A program made the position numbers and the translations under genes. A model generated the notes under the pieces. The model ran no database searches. It was not told where the DNA came from and saw nothing but the letters and a program-made list of their open reading frames with translations. DNA of 64,000 nt, taken from positions 18,891,215 through 18,955,214 of the forward strand of contig OX328112.1 of the NCBI GenBank assembly GCA_946811185.2, given 5' to 3'. Positions 10,501-25,500 of the stretch are shown in pieces (position 1 is the stretch's first letter; each line of letters opens with the position of its first letter). This DNA comes from Hippopus hippopus (taxonomy: Eukaryota > Mollusca > Bivalvia > Cardiida > Cardiidae).

Positions 10501-13500
10501 GTACAATGCCAAAGGACTGAAGGTACTGGAGGGCATCTAGAATTTGCTTGACAATGCGAGCCACAATTTCTTCCTTGTATGATTTCTGCAGGCATAGGTA
10601 CTGAATGATGTTCAAACCAGACAAATGTTCGAAAATAACATAACAGTATTCCTTCATGATGTAGGCATCGAAGACCGTAATGATGTGTAACTGACGGAGG
10701 TTTTTCAGGATCTCGAATTCCCGCTTGATGGCAACATGGGTTTCTTTAGTGAATGGCATAACTTTGGCCACACAAAGTCTGTTACTTGACTTATTGGTAC
10801 ACAGCTTGTATTCTCCGTATTTACCCCTATGTAAACAACAATTATTGAGAGTTTATGTTTTATCTGAACAATTTATCTCAAGCAGACAACTGGTTTTTGT
10901 CTAGCAGCGTTTAACTGAGAATGAAGTGGGAAAAAGAGACACTACTAGCGATCTGCAATTCTCTTTTTTCCAACCATTTTAACACATACTGTATATTTAG
11001 GTACTGATTAATAATTTTAGCCATGCTCAGTGAGAAGGTGGCTTAATGCATCTACAAAAAGTAACAACACATGTCAACCTGCACAGGCTGGCATGGGTTG
11101 AAACTTTTTGCTAAGGGTCAATTTTCTGCATGATCCAGGACCATTGTACCTAATGATTTAGTCTGCTACATTTTATGGATCTATAACTTTATGATGACTT
11201 GCTTGGTATAATGCATCATGCAGATGCATGAAACCTCCTTTTGCCAGAGCATGGCTCATTTATGTTGATTGTCTATATGGTGTGCAACATGCGAAAAGGG
11301 GTTTTCGGACATTTGCGTAAAGTGTCATCTCGGATCAGCCTGTGCAGTCCGCGCAGGCTAATCCGAGACAGCACTTTACGTCAACATTTGATTCTGTCCT
11401 ACAGTAGACTTGTGTAAAACAGAAAATCACACAGGATTGGAAAATGTCGTGTTGGATTAGTCTGCGCAGACTAATCCGAGAGGACACTTTATGTCCGAAT
11501 GCCCCTTTTCGCCTGTTGCAGGCCATATTGTAACAATATTTTCAGTTGTTGGGTGTAACTTGTTTCTAAAGGTGAATAATTTGAAGTATAGTTTGGTACA
11601 ATAGATCCAGATATCAGTTACAAGGCTCTTTCTAAAAATAAAAAGTACATCAGCAATATGATTGGCTTATACATTCTGTCTCCGCTAAAAAGAGAAGAAA
11701 TTCAGAATTAGAATTTAGAATCTTTGGTCAATACAGCCCTGATATAACTAGAACTTGTTTTTCTACAAAACAAGAGGGCCATGATGGTCCTGAAGTCGCT
11801 CACCTGAGCCTTTTGATCAAACATGACCCATTTCCAATCTCTTCAGAGATATTAAGACAAACACTCTGACAAACACTCATTAGTATTGGGCTTACAGATA
11901 TGGCCTCTACAGTGCACACAAGCTTTTTCTAGAATTTGTCTCAGCGGCCTACTTGACATGTAGAAATTATCAAGAAATACATTCTGACAAACTTTCATGA
12001 GTATTTGAGAGAAAATGTGGCCTGTAGGGTGTACAAAAAATTTTTCTGAGATTTGACCTAGTGACCTAGTTTTTCATCCAACATATTCATACTAATCTAA
12101 GATATTATCAAGACAAACATTCAAAGCAAATTTCAAGATTATTGGACTGAAAATGTGGCCTCTATAGCGTACACATGGTTTTTCAAGGATGAAACTTGGT
12201 GACCTGGTTTTTATTCCACGTGACCCATTTTCAAACTCATGCAAGATATCATCAAGACAAACATTCTAACAAAAGTTTAAAGAATATTGGACTAATTATA
12301 GTACAAAAGGTTTTTCCGAGATTTGACCTTGTGACCTAGATTTTTATCCAACATGACCCATTTTCATTCTAGTCTAAGAAATTATCAAGACAAACATTCT
12401 GACCGAATTTCAAGATTATTGGACTGAAAATGTGGCCTCCAGAGCGTACACAAGGTTTTTCAAAGATTTGACCTAGTGACCTAGTTTTTGACCCCACATG
12501 GCCCACTTTCGAACTCATCTGCGATATTATCAAGACAAACATTCTGACCAAATTTCAAGAGTATTGGACAGAAAATGTGGCTTCTGGAGCATATACAAGG
12601 TTTTTTTAAGATTTGACCTAGTGACCTAGTTTTTGACCCAACATGGCCTGTTTTCAAAATTATCAGAGATATCATCAAGACAAACATTCTGACTAACTTT
12701 CAAGAGTATTGGACTGAAAATGTGGCCTCCAGGGCGTACACAAGGTTTTTCTAAGCTTTGATCTGGTGACCTAGTTTTTGACCCGACATGGCCCAGTTTC
12801 AAACTTGTTTAAGATATCATCAAGACAAACATTCTGACCAACTTTCAAGAGTTTTGGACTGAAAATGTGGCCTCTAGAGCGTACACAAGGTTTTTCTAAG
12901 ATTTGACCTGGTGACCTAGTTTTTTACCAGACATGGCCCATTTTCAACTCGTCCGAGATATAATCGAGACAAACATTCTGACCAACTTTCAAGAGTATTG
13001 GACAGAAAATGTGGCCTCTAGAGCGTACACAAGGTTTTTCTAAGATTTGACCTGGTGACCTAGTTTTTGACCCGACATGGCCCATTTTCAAAATTGTCTG
13101 AGATATCATCAAGATAAACATTCTGACCTTTGGACTGAAAATATGGCCTCTAGAGCGTACACACAGTTTTTCTAAGATTTGACCTGGTGACCTAGTTTTT
13201 GACCCGACATGTTCCATTTTCTAAGTTGTCTGAGATATCATTAAGACAAACATTCTGACCAACTTTCCGGAGTATTGAACAGAAAATGTGGCCTCTAGAG
13301 CGTACACAAGGTTTTTCTAAGATTTGACCTAGTGACCTAGTTTTTGACCCGACATTACCCATTTTCAAACTCGTCCGAGATATCATCAAGGCAAACATTC
13401 TGACCAAGTTTCATGAGTATCGGACTGAAAATGTGGCCTCTAGAGCGTTCACAAGGTAAAAAGTTGACGACGAACGACGCACGACAGACCCCGGACACAG

Positions 13501-16500
13501 CATGATCACAATAGCTCACCATGAGCACTTTGTGTTCAGGTAAGCTAAAAACAGATGAATCCCCCCTTTTTGGTGTCATCAGGATTGATATGTCACCGAG
13601 GCAATTTCTAACTGAAATAATGGTCATTTTTCTCTAACGGTTTTCGAGTTATAGAGTGGTAACTAAATTGTACATAAAATGAGTAAGGAAAATAATCAAA
13701 GGGAAATAACTATATACAAGCCAGAGTTATGGTTCTTGTGCATGACACTTTGTCTCATGGTGCTTTACAAATGTGTGAAGTTTTATCAAAATATCTTAAA
13801 AGGTTTTTGAGTTATACAGCGGACACGATTTGTGAAGGAAAATAATCAAAGGGAAATAACTCGAACAATATACAAGCCAGAATTATGATTCTTGTGAATG
13901 ACACTTCGTCTCACAGTGCTTTACAAATGAGTGAAGTTTTATCATAATATCTTAAAAGGTTTTCGAGTTACAGAGTGGACACGATTTGTGACGGACAGAC
14001 TGACAGATGGACAGACAGACGGACGCACTGGGAAAAACAATATGTTTCCCGACCCTGACGGGGGGAGACATAATGAACGGTTATATAAATCATACTTACT
14101 TGGACACAGTCTCTCCAAGATCATAGAAGTCTGCCGGATTTCCTTTCTGAACTTTAGCATCAGGTGCCACAGACAACGACGGTCTCCTGCTCTCTGCTGG
14201 TAGTATCAACTGTTGTTTGGTGAAACTTGAAAACTGTAACAATGGCTGAAGGTATCCTGTTACTGCCACAGGAGGTGCATCTGAAAATACAACAAATTTC
14301 AACTCCTAACCTTTTACCACGAAAACCTGAGATGCAACGAATCTCACATGGAAGGATTTTGAAAACATTGTGGGAAAAGGAGAAAATGCTGTTCAACAGC
14401 ATTTTCTCCTTTTCCCACAGTGTTTTCTTCCCTTCCAAAGAAAACAACTCAACATTTGAGCCATACTTAATTTGTCTCCTGTAGATGCTTTTAATATGGA
14501 CAAGTTAAAGATTTTGTTTTCAGGTGAAGGGTTAAGGATGCACTGCATAACTACAGAAGGTTTGGTTGTCAGTATGGATCCAGATCACTGTGTTAATTTT
14601 AGTGCCAGTTCCTTTACCATCACTTCTGTCATTAAAAAAATTAAAATTTGGTTTCTGAAAGGTAGAAAAAATTGTGGGAGAAGGAGAAAATGCTTGTTAC
14701 CAGCATTTTTTACGTTTCGCACAATGTTTTCAAAACTATTCTCTTGGTTGTTAGAACTCTGGACTGAGTGGTAAAGAGTTAAATATGGTTCAGACGAGGG
14801 AATTTGCTCAAGAACAGACAGAAAACATTATTGTTTTATGAGTTTCCCTTTTGATATTAAATAAGAGCACCGCATGAAGGTACTGACACTTGGCTTTTAG
14901 TGAAAAATTTGAGTAAAAAAAAAAAGGGGGTATAACTATGTCAAAAATATTTGAGCCATGCTCTGGCAAAAGGGGGCTTAATGCATCTCCATGATTCGTG
15001 ATACCAAGCAAGTCATCACATACTTAAGGATCCATAATGTCCACTTTTTGTAAAAAATGACAACCATGAGGTAGAGTGGTCCTTGGACATACCAAAAATT
15101 GACCAATAGTGAAAAGTTTCAGCCCAGATCAGCCTGAGCAGACTGCGCAGGCTGACCTGGGTTGATACTTTTCGCAGATGCATTAAGCCCCCTTTTCACA
15201 GAACCTGGCTCATTTTGATTGTTACATGCCCCTGTTGTATAGGCTCCCCATTAAATGGATCACAACTAGTCCATATCTGAAATAAATATCTTCATTAATG
15301 ACAGAGACATTATAAAATGTCAAAGTTTTTGAAAATTATATGTCAAAAAAGGGATATAAGTGTGTCAAAAGTTATTTTGGTGGTTACCTGCCCCTGTTGG
15401 ATGGATTTCCCTTTCGAAAGTTAAGATCTAGTCCAAGTTTAAAGTAAATTATCCACAGTAATGACATAGATATAAAATGTCAAAGATTTTGCACTATTAC
15501 GAAGACAATGATGACTCAGATGACAATGCCAGGGCTACGACAATACCTCAATGTTTTCTTTTAAAACAGCCAAACAAATAACTAGCCCAAATTTGAAGCT
15601 CCAGTAACAAAAGAGATATCAGAAAATGTTTAAGTTTTCATGCATGGAAGACAACTTAGACAGCAACAAGGCTATGATAATACCTTGATGTTTTCTTCGC
15701 TGAGCAAAAAGGGTTGGTAAGGATCGTTAAAATAGGGAACTGTTTGGTAAAAGAATTAGCTCTTTACCACACAATCCTGAGATTTAACGACCATCAAAGC
15801 AAACTCTTTTGAAAACATTGAGGTAAAAGGAGAAAATGTTGGTAGCCAGCATTTTCTCCTTTTATGACAATCTTTTCTATCCTATCAAAGACAGAAATCA
15901 TCAATTAGAAACATTTAATTTGTCATTTGGTCTGGTCCAAAATTTTATTGTTAGCAAAACTTAGCTGCAGTACAACAGTCAACAACAATAACTATGTACA
16001 CTACCATTATCTAATGTTGAGGCTGGTATTGAGGCCCAACTGAAAGGACTGGTTCCATATCTATTGTGACAGGACACTCTAAACACATAGCTTGTTTTGG
16101 CAGTCAGACCAGAAACCAAGGCATATTCTTCTGTCATGTACGGTCCTTTAATCCAGGTGGTTGTACCTAAAGAAAAAATATTGAAAACACAGTAACCCTG
16201 CCTTCTTAGCCTCCTCCATTAATTAACCCTTTACCATACAATGCTCAGTTATAACGACCTTGAGAAAGAAGGCTTTTGAAAAAATTATGGGAAAAGTAGA
16301 AGATGCTGGTAATCAGCATTTTCTGCTTTTCAAGCAATGTTTTTACCAAATTAAAAAACAAATACTCTAATTTATGATTTGTCGTCTGCAAGTGCAGTCA
16401 TTTTGGACAAGTCTAAAAATTTGTCATTTGGTAAAGAGCTAACTAGGCAACCTGAATAAGCAAGCATATATGGCTTGCAACACGCAAAAAGGGGCATTCG

Positions 16501-19500
16501 GACTTTTGTGTAAAGTGTTGTCGCAGATCAGCCTGCGCAGTCCGCGCATTAGATTTTGTGCTATAGTAGACTTGCGCAATACAGAAAATTACATAAAAAC
16601 GGAAAGTGCCATTTTGGATTAGCCTGCACGGACTGCGCAGGCTAATCCGAGACGACACTTTACGCAAATGTCCGAATGACCCTTTTCGCGTGTTGCAGGC
16701 CATATGGAGTGTCCCTTAGGTGCTTGCTTATTACAAGGTAGACTGTACATAAAACAAATAACCATCTACCAGACAAAAAATTAAACTTGTCCAAAGTGAA
16801 GCAATCTGAAGACATTTGAAATGAATGAAATGGACTGTCTGAATCAAAAGAAACAGACAAAAGTACATGTATTGCAATTTCAAGTGTGGTTTTGTCAGAA
16901 TATTTCACAAAATATTAGTGTACTGACTGCTTAATTGCTTGATTGCCTGATTGTCTGATAGATTAATTGATTGATGTTTTACACCACTTTCAACATTATT
17001 TCAGACAAATCAAGAAGAAAGTAATTATGTGTATCCTGGGTTTCACCAGTATTACGCAGGAATCTGAACGTCATTGAGTAAAGACACTCTGACAGAAAAC
17101 CTAGTGCTTTCAGTGGGCTAGAACCTTGGGCCTCAAGGTTACAGGTCCTACAATTGACCACAGAGCTATGCTAATAATCAACACTTTTCCTTTTCACACA
17201 ATGTTTTCTACCCATTCTAAGACAAATCCAATTACTTGAATCATGTTTAATTTGTTCTCTGAAAATGCTTAATTATTTAGCCTAAAATATGATATTTGGT
17301 AAACGTAAACAGTTAACCAATCTCCAACAAGAGCGGCAAATCGTCGCAAGATACGCCCATCCCACCATCAGTTGTCGAAGAGGGATAATAATCGTAAAGA
17401 GCAGGTAGAAGAAAATAGCAGTGCAGCAGAAATCATGTAAGTGATTGAAATAGGCATGAATGTCTCCTGTAATGTTAAGGAAACATGCATATAAAGTTTC
17501 AGGTCATTCCAACATGAAAGACAAAGTTATATTGTAGAGAAGCATGAAAAGCTGTAAAAAAAAAAATAATGAATTGGGAATAATTCAAAAAGGGCATTAG
17601 GTAAGGTTACGGCTCCAGTGCATTGCACTTTTCGTAACTGCAACAGACATGTTTACCAAGTCTCAAGTCAATTTGACTCGAGGTGACAAAGTTCCGTTCT
17701 GGACAAGCAAGAAATACTGTAAAAATGAAGATCAAAGTGGAATTACTCAAAATCCGCGCTAGGTAGAGTTATTGTTCTTGCACACTGTACTCCGTAATAT
17801 TGCAACAAACATGCATACCAAGTTTGAAGTTGTTCTGACTTGAGATGACAAAGTTATATTCTGGACAAGCACTTAATGCTGTAAAAATGGCTATCAAAGG
17901 GAAATAACTCAAAGACAGCATGAGGTAGAGTTAGAATTCTTTGGCACTGCACTTCCAAATATTGCAAAAAATAAGCATACCATATTGCAAGTCATTCCTA
18001 CTTAAGATGACAAAGTTATGCTCTGGACAAGCAAGAAATGCTATAAAAATGAAGATCAAAGGGGGAATAACTCAAAATTAGTGCTAGGAAGAGTTATGGT
18101 TCTTGTGCACTGCACTCTGTAATTTTTCAACAATAATGCATACCAAATTTGAAGATGTTCAGACGAGAGATGACAAAGTTATATTCCGGACAAGCAGAAA
18201 ATGCTGTAAAAATGACGATCAAAGGGAAAGACAACATGAGGTAGAGTTATGGTTCTTTCGCAATGCACTTCATATTATTGCAACAAACACAAATGCCAAG
18301 TTTCAAGTCAATCAGACTGGAGATGACAAAGTTATGCTCCGGACAAAGAACTGGACGCCGCTGACCCACCTGCCCTTCCGTACGCCATGGGTGATCCCAT
18401 AATATGTCCCGTCTTCGATGGGCGTATAATAATTAGGATTTTACCTCACCTTGTTTTCTATAATCCACCCTGTAGCCAAGGATATAAGCATTACCATCCG
18501 AAACAGGACTGGACCAGGTCAAAAACGCCTCACTACCTGATGTCTGTATAACCACAGGTCTGCCTGGTTTTCCTGGTTTATCTGTGAAATAGATATTAAC
18601 CCATTACCACACAATCCCTACTTTTGACGCCCCTGAGAAAGAAGCCTTTTGAAAATACTGTAGGAAAAGGAGAAAATGCTGGTAACCAGCATTTTCTCCT
18701 TTTCCCACAGTGTTTTCTACCCTTCCCAGAACCAATTTCAATTTTTCAGTCACCTTTATATTGTCGTCTGCAAATGCTTTCATTTTGAACCAGTCTAAAA
18801 TGTTGTCGTGTGGTAAAGAGTTAAGGAGTCTGTGTTTTAATTTTTTCTACATTTCTCTATATTTTTTTCATGAGACAAGTTACATGTATCTCATAATACA
18901 TGAAAATGGTGTAAAAGTTTTTACCACATGATCCCATGATTTAACAACCTTTGGGAAGAATACTTTTGAAAACAATAAGGGAAAAGAAAGAAATGCTGCT
19001 AACCAGCATTTTCTCCTTTTCCAGAAGTGTTTTCTATCTTTTATAGACAAACCCAATCTTTTGAGCTGTATTCAGTTTGTCTTCTGCAAGTGTTTTCAAT
19101 ATGGACCTGTCTAACTTTTTGTCACTTGATAAAGACATAAAGATACATCTTTACAGCCAGAGAGTAATCAAACACTGTTAAAATCTGACAGTGTGTAGAA
19201 TCTAGTCAGCTGTGTAAACATAGATAAAAACTCAATATAGGGTGTATGGGATAACAAAACTCAAGGGATTTGTCTTTGATTTAAACCAAATGTAATGTCT
19301 AGAGATAGCCTCCAGAGAATAAAATGCATTTTCTATCCGTCGTAATCTGTGCAACCTTGCAACCATCAGGGACAACATTTGGCACAAAGATACAAGAATG
19401 ATCATTGTTTCATTAAATAAAGATAAAATTGGTTAAAAAACTGAATGAAAATGAATAAAGATGTATCTTTAAACATCTACCACAAATCCTTTGTGATAAA

Positions 19501-22500
19501 GACCTGCAGGAAAACAGGCATTTAAAATAAACAGGTAAAGTTGGTACCAAGCTACTTGTCTCAGTTACTTGTTCAGGAAAAGCCAGTTCCTAGTAGCCAG
19601 CTACTTGTCTTAATTAGATAGGTAATGTTGGGTTCTAGTAGCTAGCTATTTGTCCAGGTAACTTGTTCAAGACAAGCTCGTTATTAGTTGCCGGCTAGTT
19701 GTCTCAGTTACTTGTCAAGAATCAGTTACTTGTTCTGTAAACATAGGCAGAGTTGTGGTAGGTAGCTACTTGTCAAAGTTACTCCTTTAGAAAAAGCCCG
19801 TAGCCAGCAATTTGTTTCAGTTACTTGTCAAGTACCCATTACTTGCTCCGTAAAGATGGGTTACTCTACAATGTACATGAGCAGTGGTCTACCACAAGGT
19901 GTTTAACCCTATACCAAACAATCCCGGGTTTTAACGACCCTGCAGACGAAACCTTTTTGAAACATTGTGTAACCAGCATTTTCTCCCTTTCCCACAATGT
20001 TTTCTAACCTTTCATAAACAAATTCAGTCATTTGTGGCATTTTTAATTTGTCATCTGCAAATTCTTTCAATTTGGGTCGGTCTCATATTTTGTCGTGTAG
20101 TAAAGAGTTAATACATCTCTGTGATGCATCATACCATTCTTATCAGTCTAATTATTATGCTGGTCCTTTGACATGCAGAAAATTTACCAAAAGCAAAAGG
20201 TTTTGACCAAAGTGAGCCTGCTCAGGCTAATCTGGGTTGATACATTTTTCCCAAAATGTATTCAATCCTATCACAAAACTTCAGCTCCTCTGTAACATTG
20301 TACAATTTGTCATCTGCAAATACTTTCAATATGAACAAGTTCTACAATTTTGTTGATTAGCATAAGATTTAAAACAAAATTGATGACAAAAAAACCGAAG
20401 TTAAATAAATTTAAACCACAGACCTCCCAGCAGAAGCCTGGCCTCACAAGACACTCTGCCCTCTTTATTTCTGGCCACACACTTGTATACAGCACTGTCA
20501 TAGTCCTTGGCGTTTTGTACTGTCAACTGAGCTATACCTGTCTCTTCACTGAATAACTGTTCAGTTCTGAAAAAAAAAAAAACAAAGCAATTTCTGCAGT
20601 TGCCAATGCTTGGCTAAAGTTGCTTATAGAATTTAGCAGTGCTCTGAGAAAAGGGCATTTAATGCATCTGCAAAAAGTATCGACCCAGGTCAGCCTGCGC
20701 GGACTGCGCAGGCTGACCTGGGTCGAAACTTTTCGCTATCGATCAATTTTCTATATGTCCAAGGACCACTCTTCCTCCAGATTCAGTCATTCATTAGACT
20801 AAGTGAATTTTATGAATCCCTAATTATGTGATGACTTGCTTGATATAATTTCATCACAGATATGCATTAAGCCCCCTTTTGCCAGAGCGTGGCTCAAATA
20901 TAAAGGGCAAGTTTAATTTAGAGAAACAGTACTACAGTACTTATGAGCTGTGCTTTGACACAAGGGGGTTTAATGCGTCTCCATGATCCAATACTATACC
21001 ATGCAAGTTACACTATTAGTTGTACGGTCAGGTGGCAGGAGACTTGGAAACTTGTTCACGGCTGTGATGAATCATGTCGCCCCGAGCCTTACCTGACCAT
21101 ACAACGAATTTATTATACTGCAAAGTTTTACCATTCCAACGTGTGTTAAGCGAAATTTACATGTTTTTTGGTTTCAAAAATTGAGTACGCTAAGTAAAAT
21201 TTCCCTTCTGAGTGCCCCAATTCAATGAAAACTGACATCACTGGGAAATGATGTCACTGAAACCTTGGTAAAACGTGCAGTTTGGTGCATAATCTTGATG
21301 TTAATCTTGAATCTTGATTGAAGCTGCCATTTTGGATGTTGTGTTGAAAGTGTAGTCATGTATACAAGGCCCCCGAAAGGGAAACTGCTTTTACGTTGGT
21401 TTTGCCAGTGTACATGGTATATATGTTCAGGGCATATTATCCAATTAGATCATGAGAAATTTCTTTGCAGTAGAATAAATAATTATGGATCATTAAAATC
21501 CATTTTGTCCTACAACCAACTAAATCCCGAGGTAAAATGACATGCAGGAAATTGACAAAAAGCAAAATGTTTGACCAAGGTTAGCCTGCTCAGGCTAACC
21601 TGGCTGACTTGGTCAATTCTCTTTGCAGATGTATTTAATCCTCTTTTCAAATAACATGGCTCAAAGTCTGAACTTAAAGAAAATATCTTCAGCTATAACA
21701 AAGGTACTAGAAAAATGTTTATTTTTGCTGAAAATTCAGGTTGAAAAAAGGGGGCATGACTGTGTCAAAATATTTTGAAGGTATGGGTGCACATTTAGAT
21801 AAGCAAAAAAACCAGCCTGAGTTCAAAGTAAATATCTTCAGAAAGCAGATAGCAACATTGCTATGACAATACATCAAAGTTTTTTTTTTTGGAAACAGCT
21901 ATGGCAAAAATACACATTAATTGCAATGATATAGATAAAATACCTGTAAAGACAGCAATAAACTATAAACATAAACAATACACTGCACCTACCTGTAAGC
22001 CTCCCTTTCTGACAGAAGAGTCTCATCCCTGTACCAGGTAACAATTGGCTTCTCATTGGGTGAGACAACAGTACACATAAATGACACATCATCACCAATG
22101 GAGAAAGTGACAGGCTGTATTTTATTTCTGAAGTATATGCTTCCATCTGTAAATAAGAAATATAAAAGTATAAAAAGCTCAACTGTCCGAATATGCAATA
22201 ACTGTCAATCATCTAATACCTCCCATTCTTCACCAAACTTTTGTTTAACTCAACAGACAAGAATTTCAGTTTTGCAGGGTTGCATCTAGGAATGTTCAAA
22301 TAGGGGGACTGGCCCCCATCATCTTCAGAAAAAGGGGGGCACTTCCCCCCCTTTCAAGTGTAAAGAGGGGGGGCAAATTTCATGGCGGTTCTTATAGTGT
22401 GGTAAAGGGTTAATGTATTGTTTGTTTTTGTCTTTGGAAAAATAATAATGATTATATCCATTAAAGGATTATTATAGTCTAGTCTTCTTTGTTAAGATGA

Positions 22501-25500
22501 ATGTCTTGTAACTTCTTTAACACTTGTTACAGTATAATCACTGTAAGACAAGCAGACTACCCCCCCATCCTACCTTATCTATCCTACGTTGTTCAACATT
22601 TTCATTTCATAAATTCAATGAAACTTTTACCTCAGTGTTAGACTGAGATTTTAGCTTCCATCTATTGTTTCATACAGATATTTATGTAAATTTACAGCTT
22701 AAATTAACTACCAAAGCTGAAAAGACAGTCTAAAGTGCCTCTGATCAGACGATGTCAAATAGACATTTTGTTGTGTCATGGGTTTTCGCGCTTTTTTGCA
22801 TCGATTTTTTTTCATGTCAATTGTTTTTTTTAAAAGTATTTCCACATGATATTGCATGAATTTGTCAATAAGGGTTGTAGATCGCTTCAAAACATGTCAT
22901 TTTACTCTAGATCAGTGGATTGACATCATCATCTCGCTTTTCGTTACACGCCAGCTTGTCAGGTTGTGATAAACAGCGAAGTGTGGTCCGTCATATTTAA
23001 TACTCACTGTTTATGAAGGAGTTATTTTCTTTCAAGAATTTTGTAGCCTTAAGAAATCACTTGTTGCCGGCAGATTCGCCAGTGCGTCATTTTTGGACAC
23101 ATTTTTTCTCTAAATTGTCCCAATCAGTGATTGACAGCGTGGGCCCTGCAGTGAGGCTTTTCGACTGCATAACACACATAACAAGTGTCTATTGATATGA
23201 TCAAAATAATCCGACAGTCTACGATTTATGTTTACGGTTTTAAGTTTCGAATGATTATTTGTGTGACCATGCAAATTTTGTTACATTTTATTACCCCCAA
23301 GTCTTTTTTCTCTCTTTTTCCCCCGATTATGGTGCACATGATCATGCAATTTTTGCGGGCTAGTTCGTTTTAATGCGGGATTTGGTGCGCAAACAAATTT
23401 CGTTTTCGCTGGATTTTTTATTTTGATGCGGGATTTCGCCAATCCCGCACTCTAGATGCAACCCTGGTCTTGTCTATACTGATAGTATCTGAAGACAACA
23501 AAACGGTTTCTGTCTTTGGGACAAGAAAAAAAAACATTCAAAGCTCTTTTCCTCTAAATTCTAAAAACACAGAAAATTTTGAAAAAAAATTGAATCATGG
23601 ATTTAAAGTCCTTACTGGCACCCAGCTTACTTACCACCTTCAGACTCCTCTGTATCATCTACATCTGGTTCCTGTTTTTTCTCTGCTGTATGTTTGCTCT
23701 CCCTAACTGTGAAGTTTTTATCCATCAATGGAAAATTCTGGCTGTCAGGGTCATCACAATACTGAAAAAAAATAATGTCTTCAATTCTAAAACTATCCCT
23801 TGAAGTTAGAATATACTCTGCAAATCATTGATATAACAGCAATGGCTTGTTTAAGTTTTAATCAGTAAAAATTTTAACACTCTTACAATACATTACGTTG
23901 AATGCAGTATGGCAGATTGCTGAATAACTGAAATGAACAAGTTTACTACCTGTCAGTTTGAAACTCCTACAAGTTGCTAGTTGCTATTTACAAGCAATTC
24001 ATGATTTCAAAGGCAACCTGTGGTATGTGCATTGAAATAGGTGTACATCACTTTACTCTAAAAATTGTAAAGTAAAATGAAACAAAAATTTCCAGCCAGT
24101 AATAAAGTGTTTCACCAGAAAAATCACACTATATAACCATAGTAGATCAAAGATCAGATGGTACATTCTGTGCAGGCTGATCTTTGATCTACAATGTCCA
24201 CTACAGCATGCTAAAAGATGCCTAGCAGCCTAAGAGATAACAATGGAGCAGTCTTAATGTCATGTCAGTACTTTTCAAGCTACAACAACAACAACAAAAC
24301 AAACTTTTGTATTCTTGAGCAAGACATTCCCATGCTCCAGCCTAAAAATGCTTGTAAACAAGGATAGACATCAGTAGGTGACTTTTCTCAAAAGTGACAG
24401 AAATACTATTCAAAGCAGCATAAAAAACCACTCAAACAAAAAACAAATAAACAAACACAAACAAACAAGCAAGTAAATAAACATACCTGTAACTGCCATT
24501 CATACCAAGCATCCTCATCCAAATAATCACCATACTCATCACTATCGGGGAAGATTATCTCCCCCGTTTTAGTGTCAATGGCTGGCTGGTAGAGGGCAGC
24601 AGTGCCATGGCGTAATTTAGAGAGACTCTGTAACACGGCTGTGGTCTGTACTTGTACTGCAGCAGCCTGAATGAAATACAAGGTTATTTTTTACCATATG
24701 ACAAGGTATTGAAAGGATTTCAAGACAACAAATTAAATTTTGATTAAGTCTTTACCAGACAACAAAATTTTAGACTCGTCAAGATCAAAAGGATTGCTAA
24801 CAACAAATTAAATTAACTCAAATATGAAATTTGTCTATCATGGTACAGAAAAGATTGTGGGAAATGGAGAAAATGCTTGTGACCAGCATTTTATTTTTTC
24901 CTTTTTCCATGTTTACAAAGCCTTCTTCATCAGGGTCATTATAATTAACCCTTTACCACACAACAAAATTTTAGACCTGTCCAAATTGAAAGCATTGAAA
25001 GCAATAATTTCAATGTGGCTCAATGAAGTGATTTTTGTTTGATATGGTAGAAATTTTTGTGGGAAGAGGAGAAAATGCTGGTTAGCAGCATGTTTTCCTT
25101 TTCCCACAATGTTTTCAAAAGGCTTCTTTTTCAGGGTCTTTAAAAGTCGGCATTGTGTGGTAAAGGGTTAAGGGTTTGAGTGGTAAAGGGTTAAATTAAT
25201 GGAGTATAATTTTGATAAGGTAGACAACATTGTAAGAAATACAAAAATTGCTAGTTACAGCATTTTTCTCTTTTCCAACAAAATTCTGAAAAGGCCTTCT
25301 ACTTAAGGTAGTTAAAACACAGGATTGTTTTGTAAATGGTTTACTCTTTAACAAACAATCCCATGACATTGAGGAAGACGGCTTTTTAAATCATAATCTG
25401 AGAACAGAAAATGCTGGCACACATTTAACTCTTTACCAAATGACAAAATTTTGGACTGGTCCAAATTGAAAGCATTTGCAGATGACAAAATAAACGTGAC

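Noticed and set aside
12369..13407. Several minus-strand open frames reading VGSKTRS..GQIL..KPCVRSRGHI repeats
   Set aside because: They are translations of the 145-bp tandem array, shifting frame between units; no start, splice or domain support.
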